From positions 1 to 64,000 of the forward strand of contig JAGXNR010000005.1 in assembly GCA_019894875.1 (NCBI GenBank): a stretch of 64,000 nt of DNA, read 5' to 3'. Shown piece after piece: positions 53,382-63,145 of the stretch. A program made the position numbers and the translations under genes. The stretch's first letter is position 1. Each line of letters starts with the position of its first letter. The notes under the pieces were generated by a model. The model saw only the letters and a list, made by a program, of their open reading frames with translations. It did no database searches and was not told the origin of the DNA. This DNA comes from Promethearchaeota archaeon. Lineage in GTDB: Archaea; Asgardarchaeota; Lokiarchaeia; Sigynarchaeales; SOKP01.

Positions 53382-55166
53382 TTAGCTTTTCATCCAAAGA
53401 AATGCATCTTCTTTAGTATCTACCAAATTATTCTTACCTTTTAAATGACTATTCCAGGGAAAGGTTTTTGGATCAAAAAGCCCTATCCCTGAATCTGTCC
53501 ACCATTCAATCCGTTGTTTTATCATTTCAAATGACCTGTAATCCCAAACATTATAGGAAGTGTAGCATTGGAATGTATCCATTTCTCTCATAGATCGATA
53601 GATTTTTTGAGCTATTCTATATTTACGTCTTTCAGAGTCAAGAGAATGATGTTTAAAAAGTAGATTTAAAATTTCTGTCGCTTCTTGAATACTTTTTAAT
53701 GGTTCTAGGACCTCTTTTTGTTGTTCAATTACCATCTTTAAAATTTCATTGCTTTCTTTTAATTTATTGCCATCAAAGCTTCTCCAAAAATCTTCAAGTA
53801 ATTGAATTGCATTTATAATGTCCTGTTTTTCCTTCATAGAAGATGAGAGCAAACCCGCAACTTCGCTGATAACATCATTACCTGCTATTTCAGGATTCCA
53901 AAGATATCTACCAAAAGCATAATCATCAATAAAACGTGTTTTAGGTAATACCCTATATCCTACCATACCTTTCAAATTTGAACCTAATGCTTGAATTGAA
54001 TCTGATATTCGTTCTTTTAACAAATTTATATGAGGTTTTGGAAAAATCAATTGATTTTCCACACCACCTTCAGGATCAATTAAAAATACAAAATCATATA
54101 CCTCGTAACCTTGATCTATAGCCATTTTTAGTGTTTTTCTAGTTATGTCTAAAATCTTAACTTCTTTTGGAATTTTCGAAAATAATTGATCACGGAGCCC
54201 CTTAATTGGTGGTATGTCAAAATGCTCTTTAATATTCGCAAACCAAGTCACAAAAAAGAGTTGCTCTGAATTTCCGTTTTCCTTAATAAACTTTAAGTGT
54301 TCAACAATCAGATCGGCAAGATTGTTTCTACAATATTCACAATTACATCCACCACCCTCGAATGAAATCGAAGCATGACTCGAAACGTTTTTGAATCTTT
54401 TAAGTGAGTATTTAAGGAGTTTATCCCCAATTTCTTTTCCTTTTTGGGAGCAATGGGTAATACCATGATAAAGATAGATTTCTGCTCTAATATCTGGAAA
54501 TTTAATCCATAACTCGGTGGGAAGTGCATCAAAAACATATAATAAAATAATTTCAAGACCTATATCTGTTGCATATGTAAATAATTTCTCGTAAACATCA
54601 TATTTCCACGAATTTTTTTCCAATTCTTCATAATCAGGATGATATATTACTAACGCAGTCATTAGAAACATAACTGAGGTGTAATTAAATGATCGAAGCC
54701 TATTAAAGTATCTTTTCCACTGTGAAAGCGTCCAATTTTCAGTAGAAAGATCACCTAACCCATAAGGCATATTTACCATCATACAACGTGTTTCAAAGAA
54801 TGGACTCTCAAAAATATTCCAGTTAATTGAAAAAGGATCTTGTGTTTGCTGTTCCTTTAACTTCATATATAGGTGATATACTCCATTTGCAAGACCTCGA
54901 TCTCCTACGGCTAAAATAAAAATCTGTTTTTCAGTATTTTGAATATCTTTATTATCCCTATAAATTACAAAATCATCATATTTTTTCAGGAAATTCGCTT
55001 TATTTAAATTTAATTTTTTAATTTCTATTGAATTATTTTGCATTGTAAGAAAATTAAAAACGCTATTTGAATTTGGATCTGCTTCTCCAATCCAACTCAC
55101 CAAAACCTTAATAGCTTGTTCAATTTGCGTGCTCTTATTATTATTATAATTAATTTTGTAACTCAT
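53382..55166 (-). CDS. Glycoside-hydrolase-like protein (GH20/GH67-type architecture)
   Basis: The 594-residue protein has an N-terminal alpha/beta domain ending IFILAVGDRGLANGVYHLYM, as seen before the barrels of GH20, GH67 and related glycosidases. A TIM-barrel-like region starting SPFFETRCMMVNMPYGLGD follows. The strands EIILLYVFDALPTELW and SHASISFEGGGCNCEYC carry the likely catalytic glutamate in a SFEGGG context near a C-x-C-x2-C cluster. The C-terminal 180 or so residues are helical. No signal peptide is seen. I infer a cytoplasmic glycosidase acting on an unknown glycan. The cysteine cluster is typical of a subgroup of uncharacterised GH20-like proteins. Confidence 0.7.
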   Translation of the reverse strand: MSYKINYNNNKSTQIEQAIKVLVSWIGEADPNSNSVFNFLTMQNNSIEIKKLNLNKANFLKKYDDFVIYRDNKDIQNTEKQIFILAVGDRGLANGVYHLYMKLKEQQTQDPFSINWNIFESPFFETRCMMVNMPYGLGDLSTENWTLSQWKRYFNRLRSFNYTSVMFLMTALVIYHPDYEELEKNSWKYDVYEKLFTYATDIGLEIILLYVFDALPTELWIKFPDIRAEIYLYHGITHCSQKGKEIGDKLLKYSLKRFKNVSSHASISFEGGGCNCEYCRNNLADLIVEHLKFIKENGNSEQLFFVTWFANIKEHFDIPPIKGLRDQLFSKIPKEVKILDITRKTLKMAIDQGYEVYDFVFLIDPEGGVENQLIFPKPHINLLKERISDSIQALGSNLKGMVGYRVLPKTRFIDDYAFGRYLWNPEIAGNDVISEVAGLLSSSMKEKQDIINAIQLLEDFWRSFDGNKLKESNEILKMVIEQQKEVLEPLKSIQEATEILNLLFKHHSLDSERRKYRIAQKIYRSMREMDTFQCYTSYNVWDYRSFEMIKQRIEWWTDSGIGLFDPKTFPWNSHLKGKNNLVDTKEDAFLWMKS

Positions 55167-55268
55167 TTCTTTTCACTTTTTTAAAATATTGTTTAAATTT
55201 TTATTTCAATTTACGTTAATTCTTTTTATTATTTAATTTAAATTGAATCAATATTAAGAGGAATAATA

Positions 55269-56096
55269 ATGAGCGAAAAAAATTATGTTTTAGTTGAAGA
55301 AAATGAAGATCAAACGATAACAACCATTAAGTTGAATCGCTTAGAGAAAAGAAACGCGTTAAATTGGGATGTAATAAATGGTTTAGAAGATGCAATCGAA
55401 GAGGCAGAACGTTCAAAAACCCGAGTTATCATCATTACTGGTGCATCCGATTATTTTAGTGCAGGAATTGATTTAAATACCCTCTCGGGTCGAGATAGTT
55501 CTGGAGGGGAAAGAAATCCTGATTTAAATACACCCCCTCATTTTCGATATAACTTAAATACGAGATTTCACCCTTTGGTAGTAAAAATTGGGAAAATTGA
55601 AAAGCCTTTTATTGCTAGAATTGAAGGATTCTGCTTAGGTTTAGGTTTTGAGTTAGCACTTGCTTGTGATTTTCGATTCTGCCTAGAAAATGCTTCATTC
55701 AGCATGCCCGAAGTAAAAGTAGGAATTATTCCTGACGTTTCCGGGACAACAAGACTTACTCGTCTTTGTGGAATATCACATGCCAAAGATATTGCCTTAA
55801 CGGGAAGGATTTTTGATGGTATTGAAGCTTTTAGAATGGGTGTTGTTAATGGTGTAGCGAAGGATAGGGAAAAATTAGACACATTGGTAAAAAAATATAC
55901 AGATGAATTAATTGGAAGTGCCCCGCTGGCTGTTGGAATGGGTAAACGGCTAATTGACTCTATATATGGTCAACATCTTGAATTCGGCTTAGAAATGGAA
56001 GGACTTGCAAATTCCCAATTATTAACCTCAAAAGATTTTATGACAGGCGTGATGGCTAGAATCCAAAAGAAAAAACCAGAATGGCAAGGTAAATAA
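55269..56096 (+). CDS. Enoyl-CoA hydratase/isomerase-family protein
   Basis: The 275-residue crotonase-fold protein reads TIKLNRLEKRNALNWDVING at the N-terminus, then FSAGIDLNTLSG (oxyanion hole 1), GFCLGLGFELALACDFRF (oxyanion hole 2 and the first catalytic-loop glycine) and PEVKVGIIPDVSGTTRLTRL. The active-site acid position reads P-E-V-K-V-G-I-I-P-D, consistent with dienoyl-CoA isomerase/enoyl-CoA hydratase. It would act on 2-enoyl-CoA in the same beta-oxidation context as the acyl-CoA dehydrogenase at 25499-26710. Confidence 0.9.
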   Translation: MSEKNYVLVEENEDQTITTIKLNRLEKRNALNWDVINGLEDAIEEAERSKTRVIIITGASDYFSAGIDLNTLSGRDSSGGERNPDLNTPPHFRYNLNTRFHPLVVKIGKIEKPFIARIEGFCLGLGFELALACDFRFCLENASFSMPEVKVGIIPDVSGTTRLTRLCGISHAKDIALTGRIFDGIEAFRMGVVNGVAKDREKLDTLVKKYTDELIGSAPLAVGMGKRLIDSIYGQHLEFGLEMEGLANSQLLTSKDFMTGVMARIQKKKPEWQGK

Positions 56097-56141
56097 AACA
56101 GACATTCGTAAGAAATGAATTTATAAAGGAAATTAGTATGG

Positions 56142-56297
56142 TTAAGCTTGATGTGTAAGTTCTAAATAGTTTTGAATTATTTTATTATGAAACTGTTTTG
56201 GTTGAATTTGTAATTCTTCGCTTAACCAAATTTTATTTAAAATTTCATCACGCGAAATCTCCAATCTTATATCATAAGCTATTTCTTTTTCCGACAC
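56142..56297 (-). CDS. Possible 51-aa protein
   Basis: A frame starting at GTG 56297 reads MSEKEIAYDIRLEISRDEIL, then NKIWLSEELQIQPKQFHNKI, ending LTHQA. It is soluble, charged and helical in look. The start is a GTG, and no recognised family or clear Shine-Dalgarno sequence supports it. It lies in the gap between the hydratase gene and the phosphate cluster. Confidence 0.4.
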   Translation of the reverse strand: MSEKEIAYDIRLEISRDEILNKIWLSEELQIQPKQFHNKIIQNYLELTHQA

Positions 56298-56371
56298 AAT
56301 TGAGTAACAATAATACTTGTATTTAAATTAGTGTATAATGAAAAAAAGATAAACATGTTAATTATTAACGC

Positions 56372-56560
56372 ATTAATATACTACAGGTTCATTAGTATAG
56401 TAGCTTTTTAACCCATAACTCTACATAAATTTAAAGTAAATTTGATTTATTCATTTTTAAAATATAAGTCATTGAATTTTTTACCCCAAATTAATTAATG
56501 TTGAATAACCCATTAATAAAATTTTGTATGGAAACTATATAGATCTAAAGAATTATATAG
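56372..56560 (+). promoter_or_regulatory. Upstream region of the phosphate cluster with CTATATAG-type sites
   Basis: The region holds attaatatactac (56372) and attagtatagtag (56391), a 13-bp direct repeat with a 19-bp period, and ctatatag at 56535, with a related attatatag at 56552. The same CTATATAG core forms a perfect palindrome upstream of the AbrB-PhoU gene. Together they are candidates for binding by the AbrB domain of that regulator. This is low-complexity AT DNA, so chance is not excluded. Confidence 0.4.
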
Positions 56561-56620
56561 CGTTCTGCTTAAAAGTCATGAAATTAATACTAAATTAACC
56601 AACAATTTTTTCTGATTTAC

Positions 56621-57283
56621 ATGAAAGAGATTGACGAAAAAGAGCTTAATAAGCTGAATATAGATCAATTAACCCATCTTTTTATGGATGTCATTAATGA
56701 ACAAAACTTAAAACTAATTGAAGGAATTGAGTTTCTTGTAGAGGAAAAATTCGGAGACTTTGAAAAGAATTTACATTATGTAATTGAAACGAATGCAGAG
56801 GTTAGAATTAAAAAGCGCTTTGAATTTAAAATATTTAAATCAAAATTAATGTTTTCAAAATCAGATCGATTAAAACTTTTCACTAAAATCAATGATATTA
56901 AAAACATCGGGGAATTCTTCGCTAGCAAATTACTCCTTTATAGGGCTGTTTTCCCTGATGAAAAATATAAGTTACAAATTCGAAGCGTTCTTAAATCTTT
57001 AAAAACAATTTCCAATAGGCTTTCTGACGCTGTTAAATTAATTGGATCTGATTTGAGTAAAGCTCATGATATCTGTGAAGAAATTAAAGAAGAAAGACGT
57101 AAGATGAGAAACGAAGAATGGCAACTTTTAAAACAACTCTATAATTATGATATGGATTACTTATCAAGGACCTTCATTTATCTTAAAGAACTGATTGAAG
57201 ACATCATGATGTTAGCAGATCATATTAAAAATTTTGCAGAATCCATCCAATTCTTAGCAACAAAATACCTAGTTTTCGAATAA
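56621..57283 (+). CDS. DUF47/PhoU-like protein
   Basis: The 220-residue protein is an all-helical protein with the DUF47 (PhoU-like) pattern: NIDQLTHLFMDVINEQNLKL, DIKNIGEFFASKLLLYRAVF, RLSDAVKLIGSDLSKAHDIC, ending IEDIMMLADHIKNFAESIQF. DUF47 proteins bind metal clusters and regulate or accompany Pit-type phosphate transport. Its stop is 22 bp before the PiT start, so they are one operon with the second DUF47 gene after it. Confidence 0.82.
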   Translation: MKEIDEKELNKLNIDQLTHLFMDVINEQNLKLIEGIEFLVEEKFGDFEKNLHYVIETNAEVRIKKRFEFKIFKSKLMFSKSDRLKLFTKINDIKNIGEFFASKLLLYRAVFPDEKYKLQIRSVLKSLKTISNRLSDAVKLIGSDLSKAHDICEEIKEERRKMRNEEWQLLKQLYNYDMDYLSRTFIYLKELIEDIMMLADHIKNFAESIQFLATKYLVFE

Positions 57284-57305
57284 AAGAAGGAATTCATGAT
57301 TTGTT

Positions 57306-58343
57306 ATGGCTGCTGAAATTGACTTGATTCTAATCATAGTTTTAATTGTTATGGCAGTAGCTTTAGCTTTTAGTATCGGTGCAAACGATGAAACTCTTGC
57401 TTCTCTTATTGGTGCAGGTGTCCTCAAATTTAAGATCGCATTAATTATAGGTGGTACCGCCATAGGGGCAGGGATGATAATGTTTAGTGGAGGTTTTGTT
57501 CCTGAAACCGTAGGTCGAAGTCTTTTAGGCGAAGGTTTACAATCTCAATACACTAATATTATGCTTTTAACAGTTTTAATCAGCAGTATTGTCTGGTTAG
57601 TCTTGGGCAGTTTTGCAGGGATCCCTCTAAGTAGTACTCATTCTTTAATTGGTAGTATTGTTGGGGTAGTTATTGTTTACTCTATATCTCAAGGAGGAGT
57701 TGATCTTGCTACCGCATTTAACTATACAAAATTAGGAAACGTTGTGTTAAGTTGGTTTATTTCACCGATATCCGGTTTTTTAATAACATATCTCCTGTAT
57801 AAAGTGAGTGCTAAATTTTTCTTATCCCGACTCAAAGGGCTTAATCAAATTGAAAAATCCGAGAAATCGTTTAAATGGTTACTGTTAATTGCAGTTATAT
57901 TTGCCGAAATATGGGTTGGAGCTAACTCAGGGGAAGCTTTGGGTATTCTACTAGGGCTTAGAGAAAATGGTTCCATCGACAATGCTCAATACATTACATA
58001 TGCAGTTTTTTGTGCAATTTTTGCCTTCCTGGGTATTTATTTTGCGGCTCGATATGTTATTCGCAATCTTGCATCCCATATGATCGATACACGTCCTAGT
58101 GAAGGATTTATTATTCAAGTTAGTTCTGCGATAATCTTAATGATAGCTACACTATGGGCACTTCCAATAAGCCACTCACATGTAATTGTATTTTGTATAA
58201 TTGGTATGAGTATTGCCCAAAAGAAAGAAGTAGATTATAAAGGTCTAGGAAAAATGGGAATCTATTGGGTTCTCACATTTCCAATAGCAGCTTCTTTAGC
58301 GGGATTTTTATATTTTATTTTAAGTTCATTTGGATTATCATGA
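57306..58343 (+). CDS. Inorganic phosphate transporter, PiT family
   Basis: The 345-residue protein has about ten helices and the PiT signatures: AFSIGANDETLASLIGAGVL in the N-terminal half, SSTHSLIGSIVGVVIVYS, and the second half WVGANSGEALGILLGL with SHSHVIVFCIIGMSIA. GANDE and GANSGE take the place of the usual GaND-x-aNA. It carries phosphate, usually with sodium or protons. It is the middle gene of the DUF47-PiT-DUF47 operon. Confidence 0.92.
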   Translation: MAAEIDLILIIVLIVMAVALAFSIGANDETLASLIGAGVLKFKIALIIGGTAIGAGMIMFSGGFVPETVGRSLLGEGLQSQYTNIMLLTVLISSIVWLVLGSFAGIPLSSTHSLIGSIVGVVIVYSISQGGVDLATAFNYTKLGNVVLSWFISPISGFLITYLLYKVSAKFFLSRLKGLNQIEKSEKSFKWLLLIAVIFAEIWVGANSGEALGILLGLRENGSIDNAQYITYAVFCAIFAFLGIYFAARYVIRNLASHMIDTRPSEGFIIQVSSAIILMIATLWALPISHSHVIVFCIIGMSIAQKKEVDYKGLGKMGIYWVLTFPIAASLAGFLYFILSSFGLS

Positions 58344-58402
58344 TAAATATTAAAATATTAAAAAAAATATAATATAATAATTGAAACTAAAAGGTGGTAT
58401 AA

Positions 58403-59077
58403 ATGGGTTCTTTAATTGAATTTTTGAAACGAGAAACAGCAGTAAATGCATTAGAAAAAACAGTAAAACATGCTAAAATAGTACAAGAATGTGTAAAGAA
58501 TTTAGATATTGGTTTACAGATTTTATTACATGAAAAAGATGTTGAAAGATCACATAATCTATTTCATACTGTCGATAATTTAGAAAGAGATGCTGATACT
58601 TTAAGGAGAGAAATCCTAAAAGATATTTCAACAGGTGAATTAAATCCTAGCGTCAGGCAAAATCTTTCTCATTTGATAAAAAGAATGGATGATGTTGCTA
58701 ATTGTTGTACAGGTGTTGCTCGAAGAATAAATACAATACCGATGAAATTTTGGGAAGAAAGCAGTAAAGAAACAATCGAGGCTATCCTGGAAATGATGAA
58801 AACGACAGTTGATTGTGGACAATTTCTAGATAAACTTGTACTCGATTTACTTGAGGAAAGAAAATATATTAAGGATTACTCCCAAAAAGTTAACCAATTT
58901 GAACATACAGTGGATTTACTTAATATTAAACTCAGGAAACGTCTACAAGAAACAGAATACACGGTTAATCCTTTTACAATATTTACAGCAGGGAATGTTT
59001 TTGATATTTTAGAAGCAATATCTGATGCAATTGAAGCTGTCGCCGATTATATTCTAGTACTGTTAACAAATTATTAA
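58403..59077 (+). CDS. DUF47/PhoU-like protein (second)
   Basis: The 224-residue helical protein reads SLIEFLKRETAVNALEKT, HNLFHTVDNLERDADTLRRE, LIKRMDDVANCCTGVARRIN and ISDAIEAVADYILVLL, typical of DUF47 proteins encoded after PiT genes. The D/E-rich helices form metal-binding sites in the family. It starts 59 bp after PiT. Confidence 0.88.
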   Translation: MGSLIEFLKRETAVNALEKTVKHAKIVQECVKNLDIGLQILLHEKDVERSHNLFHTVDNLERDADTLRREILKDISTGELNPSVRQNLSHLIKRMDDVANCCTGVARRINTIPMKFWEESSKETIEAILEMMKTTVDCGQFLDKLVLDLLEERKYIKDYSQKVNQFEHTVDLLNIKLRKRLQETEYTVNPFTIFTAGNVFDILEAISDAIEAVADYILVLLTNY

Positions 59078-59151
59078 TGGTGCTAAGCTGAAACAAAATT
59101 GATTTTCTGGGGTTTTTGATTTATTTAAGACTAGAATATAAATAGAATAAG

Positions 59152-60150
59152 TTAAATCAAGCTGTTAATAATTATCTCTGATATATCTCCAGAATATTCT
59201 CCCGTTCTTCTTATACTTTCAATAATATAACCAATGGCAATTGAAGACTTAGTATTATTACTCGAGCTAAAACTAATCTTTTCCGTGGTAGAAATTAAGC
59301 TTTTTATTAATTCTATACATTCATTTGCTAGATTTATATCTTTTTGGAGCCATGCATCTAAACTTCTGTTCATTAATTCTATAGAAAGATTACTAGCACC
59401 CTCAATTTCACCCTTTATCTTATCATCTACTCTCGAGTCACCAAGATTTATAACCTTCTTAGAAATCTTTACGGCGTGGTCAGCTATCCGTTCTAGGAAG
59501 CGACTTATCTGTTGAAAATGAACTGCATCTTCTAAGGTCACACCCATTTTTTGGCATAAAATTATATCAGATAATGCAATACTTACTTGTCGCATTATTA
59601 AATAGTGTAATCTATCAATCTCATTATCACTTTTTATAACATTTTCTGCTAAGTTCAAATTACTCGTTTTAAATGCATTCATTGAATCTTCGAACATTCC
59701 TTGTGCGAGAATATACATCCTTCTTATCGTTTTTTCAAAGGGCATCTCCCTAGGATTCACTAGATCTTTAATTTTTATGAAATTAGGGGACTCTTCCTCA
59801 ATCTCCGGACCTATGGCGATTTGGGTAAATTTTCTTATGGTATCTCTTATGTGTGGTTCAAATTTTTTACCTGATTTAATAATAATTATAGAAAATCCCA
59901 TTATATACGCTCCTATTAACACTCGGAATAGAAAGTTATCATCAGGAAAATCCTCAACATCTATTTCTTTAATTTTTTGAATCCTTTCTGTCTTAATTTG
60001 TGGTGTTATCAACAAATTACCATCTGGTTGACTTAGAATCCCTAATGTATCGTTTTTCTCAATACCATTCTTATCTATCCATGCTTTAGGCAGCGATATA
60101 GTATAACTCGAACCACCCGTCTTTTGAACTTTTCTTGTTTGAAATGACAT
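59152..60150 (-). CDS. AbrB-PhoU phosphate regulator
   Basis: The 332-residue protein has an N-terminal AbrB/SpoVT DNA-binding fold (KVQKTGGSSYTISLPKAWID, then EKNDTLGILSQPDGNLLIT) and two PhoU helical domains (ILAQGMFEDSMNAFKTSNLN; FLERIADHAVKISKKVINL; SIELMNRSLDAWLQKDINLA). This domain fusion is typical of archaeal phosphate uptake regulators. It is convergent with the PiT/DUF47 operon. A 17-bp palindrome lies 72-88 bp upstream of its start, and similar sites precede the operon. Confidence 0.92.
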   Translation of the reverse strand: MSFQTRKVQKTGGSSYTISLPKAWIDKNGIEKNDTLGILSQPDGNLLITPQIKTERIQKIKEIDVEDFPDDNFLFRVLIGAYIMGFSIIIIKSGKKFEPHIRDTIRKFTQIAIGPEIEEESPNFIKIKDLVNPREMPFEKTIRRMYILAQGMFEDSMNAFKTSNLNLAENVIKSDNEIDRLHYLIMRQVSIALSDIILCQKMGVTLEDAVHFQQISRFLERIADHAVKISKKVINLGDSRVDDKIKGEIEGASNLSIELMNRSLDAWLQKDINLANECIELIKSLISTTEKISFSSSNNTKSSIAIGYIIESIRRTGEYSGDISEIIINSLI

Positions 60151-60221
60151 ATAAATTCATAGCTCATTGATAGCAAAATAACTATATAAAAATTTAATCA
60201 TTAATATATTTATAAGTTTTT

Positions 60222-60238
60222 CTATATAGAATATATAG
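60222..60238. promoter_or_regulatory. Perfect 17-bp palindrome, candidate AbrB-PhoU operator
   Basis: ctatata (60222-60228), spacer gaa and tatatag (60232-60238) form a perfect inverted repeat upstream of the AbrB-PhoU gene. The core ctatatag also occurs upstream of the phosphate operon (56535). A dimeric regulator binding both is plausible. Confidence 0.5.
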
Positions 60239-60438
60239 TTTGATTTTTCTTAATATATTTTTCATCTTTAATTCTGATTATCCCCGTACGAATGAACTAT
60301 ATTATTTAATAACAGAAACAAAAAATACTTAGGAATAATCTATTAAACTCTTAATGGGAATTTAGAGGCAGAAAAACCAAAGAAACATCTAGTTTTAGTT
60401 TATGTTTTGATACTAAAATTCAACTAAAGTAAGGAAGA

Positions 60439-62013
60439 TCAAATTAAACTCTGACCAACAACACTCTTATGAGGTGTTTTTCCTAACATTTTTAAAAGAG
60501 TTGGGACAATATCTGTTGTCTTGCAAAAGGAACTATGATTGTGCGGGATGTCTGAAGAACCTCCGATAATTAATGGCACATTCATACATTCTCTTATACC
60601 CCTATCATGATTATATATATTTTTGTTCCCACTCTTCCCATTTTTCAAATTGAAAACGAAAGATCCATCATTACTTAAAATTATATCACTACTTCTTGGA
60701 TTTTTAAAATGACGTGGAATTAGATCAGCATATAAGGGATAATCAAGGTGATAAGTCGCACTCAGCCATTCTTGGATAGTGTGGAATTTGCGATCCAATA
60801 ATTTACTTGCTTTCTCATCACTTAAATAACCAAAAATATCGTGTTCATTATTATCAAATATATATCTTGTCTTGTAGTTATTACCAATACCTGTGTATTC
60901 AATTGAGCCCGAAATTACCTTTTTTGAATCTTTTATCTTCCGTTTTAAATGGATAATACCATTATTAACGGTGTTATTTTCATCTCTATAATACATCAGA
61001 TGGCTCCCTTTGATTTTAAATAATTCTTGTAGCAAATTTACCTTTTTAGAACCATAATTTTCCATTTCCTCTATAGTAGGGTGAGACCAACCATTTTTCG
61101 TGTTACTATTCTTATTACCTCTGAAGTTAAAGAACCCAACTCCATCATACTTAGATATATTCATATTTCCCTTTAGATTCTTGCGAGGATGATAGTGAGT
61201 GAGTAAATTAGGTTTAAAAAATTGAGTAATTTCTCCAAATCTTTGTGCTTTATAATTTCCATGATCGGATGTTATCGCAATTGCAGTGTCGTTAAGATAT
61301 CCCATTCTCTTCAAAGCATCTAACAATACACCTAAGACCTTATCAATATGTAAAATATTCAATTTATAAATCTGAGAATTATATCCAAAATAATGTAATA
61401 AGATATCGGGAGTCATAAACCAAAGAACAGATATTACTGGGGCTTCCTTATTCTTGAAATATCTCTTGGGTTTTTTAAATACATCAATTAACTTATGTAC
61501 AATTCCAGAATCAGTTCTGATCATCATTTTTTTTTTGTTTTGAGGAATTCCTAAGGCAAGATAATACATCGCGAGTTTAGTCTTCCTCTCTGGAAAAAAA
61601 TAAGTTGCCCCCCGGCTAATGAACTCTCCAATACTTGCTGTATTCTCGTCACCTGCCATTTCAAAAATTGTCTTACTTCTGTTGCCAATATCTCTATTTA
61701 ACTTATAAATTTGCAAATTTTTGGCTGTATAATCTCTAAGATAAGGTGGTGCAAGATCACGACCCATCCAATTCATTAATGGTACACCATGACAATACTC
61801 TTTCTTATAATCCCCAGTATACGTTCCAGTAAGCATTGAAACTTGAGTTGGATAAGTAATAGGCGGAAAATCAGTTATACAATTTTTAGAATAAATCCCG
61901 TTCTCCATCAACTTTTTGATGTTAGGGAGTAAACCTCTATCTATAAAATGAAATAAGTGATCAGATCTTAAATTGTCAATTATGCAAAGAATAACTCTAT
62001 TTATCTTATTCAT
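60439..62013 (-). CDS. Type I phosphodiesterase/alkaline phosphatase-superfamily protein
   Basis: The 524-residue protein starts VILCIIDNLRSDHLFHFI (first metal-binding Asp), has PPITYPTQVSMLTGTYTG with the nucleophile threonine, and AIAITSDHGNYKA (Asp-His metal ligands), then a C-terminal VPLIIGGSS and KTTDIVPTLLKMLGK. It belongs to the alkaline-phosphatase superfamily, in the branch with type I phosphodiesterases, sulfatases and phosphonoacetate hydrolases. No signal peptide is clear, and the substrate is unknown. A link to phosphate scavenging is suggested only by the neighbouring phosphate genes. Confidence 0.85.
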   Translation of the reverse strand: MNKINRVILCIIDNLRSDHLFHFIDRGLLPNIKKLMENGIYSKNCITDFPPITYPTQVSMLTGTYTGDYKKEYCHGVPLMNWMGRDLAPPYLRDYTAKNLQIYKLNRDIGNRSKTIFEMAGDENTASIGEFISRGATYFFPERKTKLAMYYLALGIPQNKKKMMIRTDSGIVHKLIDVFKKPKRYFKNKEAPVISVLWFMTPDILLHYFGYNSQIYKLNILHIDKVLGVLLDALKRMGYLNDTAIAITSDHGNYKAQRFGEITQFFKPNLLTHYHPRKNLKGNMNISKYDGVGFFNFRGNKNSNTKNGWSHPTIEEMENYGSKKVNLLQELFKIKGSHLMYYRDENNTVNNGIIHLKRKIKDSKKVISGSIEYTGIGNNYKTRYIFDNNEHDIFGYLSDEKASKLLDRKFHTIQEWLSATYHLDYPLYADLIPRHFKNPRSSDIILSNDGSFVFNLKNGKSGNKNIYNHDRGIRECMNVPLIIGGSSDIPHNHSSFCKTTDIVPTLLKMLGKTPHKSVVGQSLI

Positions 62014-62116
62014 AATATTATTAGACCTAAGGTAGGAAATATAATACTTCTATAATTAAAAAATATAATATTATTAAATATTCGAAAAAGAGAAATCTTT
62101 AAATCAAATTCAAAGG

Positions 62117-63145
62117 TTGAAAAATTTCATGGTAGTTATTGATGCCCATTCAGATTATGCTTTACATGTATATCGCGAGCATAAAAAAGGGAATAAAGAT
62201 ATCCTTAAGGAACAACATCTACCATTTTTGAGGGATGGTAGAATTAATATCGAAGTTTTAACTGTTGGGGGTGATTTTGATTTGTTTCCTGAATTTGACT
62301 CCCAAGATTACAATACAATACTTCAAGTTATTGATTCTATTCATAATGAAATTTACAATAATTCAGATTTATTTATTTTGATTAAAAATTCAATAGATTT
62401 AGATAAAATAAAAGAAAATGAAAAAATAGGTTTTATCTTAGCTTTAGAAGGTGCAAATTCGATAGAAAATGATTTTTCTCGCTTATATAAATACTATGAC
62501 TTAGGATTGCGTTCAGTAGCTATAACTCATAACAACAAAAACCAATTTGCCGATGGATGTGCTGAAAACCCAGCTAAGGGTTTGAGCAACCTTGGTAAAA
62601 AATTCATAGAAGAACTAAATAGTCTTAACATTTTAATTGATCTTTCCCATATCTCTGAACCATCTTTTTGGGATGTTTTGGATATAATAGAAAAACCACC
62701 AATTGCAACACATTCAAATGTGAAAGCACTTTGCAATCATGCTCGTAATCTTACCGATACTCAAATTGAATCTATAGCTGAGAGGAATGGTGTTATAGGT
62801 ATGAATTTTTTCAATTTATTCCTTGATGAGAATAAAAGTAGTGTTACCACAGAAAGATTAATTGATCACATTGATCATATCGTAGATTTAGTGGGAATTG
62901 ACCATGTGGGACTTGGTCCAGATTTCCTTAATTATTATATCGAAGACCTCCAAGAACTTGATGAGCAATTGGCAGATCCATTTGGAGACTTGTCAGAACC
63001 AGATGATGTCTTTGAAGTTTTAGGTGATGTTTCTAGATTTCCTATACTTTTCGAGTTACTTCAAAAAAGAGGATACTCAGATAACGAAGTTAGAAAAATT
63101 CAGGGAGAAAATTTCCTTCGAGTATTTAAAAAAATACTAAAATAG
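62117..63145 (+). CDS. Membrane dipeptidase (renal dipeptidase, peptidase M19 family)
   Basis: The 342-residue protein reads VVIDAHSDYALHVY (HxD metal ligands), FILALEGANSI (bridging Glu region), LIDLSHISEPSFWDVL, IATHSNVKALCNHARNLTDT, VGIDHVGLGPDF and ends in the family's C-terminal helix. These match the amidohydrolase-fold dipeptidases (peptidase M19) that cleave dipeptides with zinc. TTG 62117 or ATG 62129 may be the start; the ATG sits in frame just before the first motif. Its stop codon overlaps the last bases of the tRNA on the other strand. Confidence 0.9.
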   Translation: MKNFMVVIDAHSDYALHVYREHKKGNKDILKEQHLPFLRDGRINIEVLTVGGDFDLFPEFDSQDYNTILQVIDSIHNEIYNNSDLFILIKNSIDLDKIKENEKIGFILALEGANSIENDFSRLYKYYDLGLRSVAITHNNKNQFADGCAENPAKGLSNLGKKFIEELNSLNILIDLSHISEPSFWDVLDIIEKPPIATHSNVKALCNHARNLTDTQIESIAERNGVIGMNFFNLFLDENKSSVTTERLIDHIDHIVDLVGIDHVGLGPDFLNYYIEDLQELDEQLADPFGDLSEPDDVFEVLGDVSRFPILFELLQKRGYSDNEVRKIQGENFLRVFKKILK

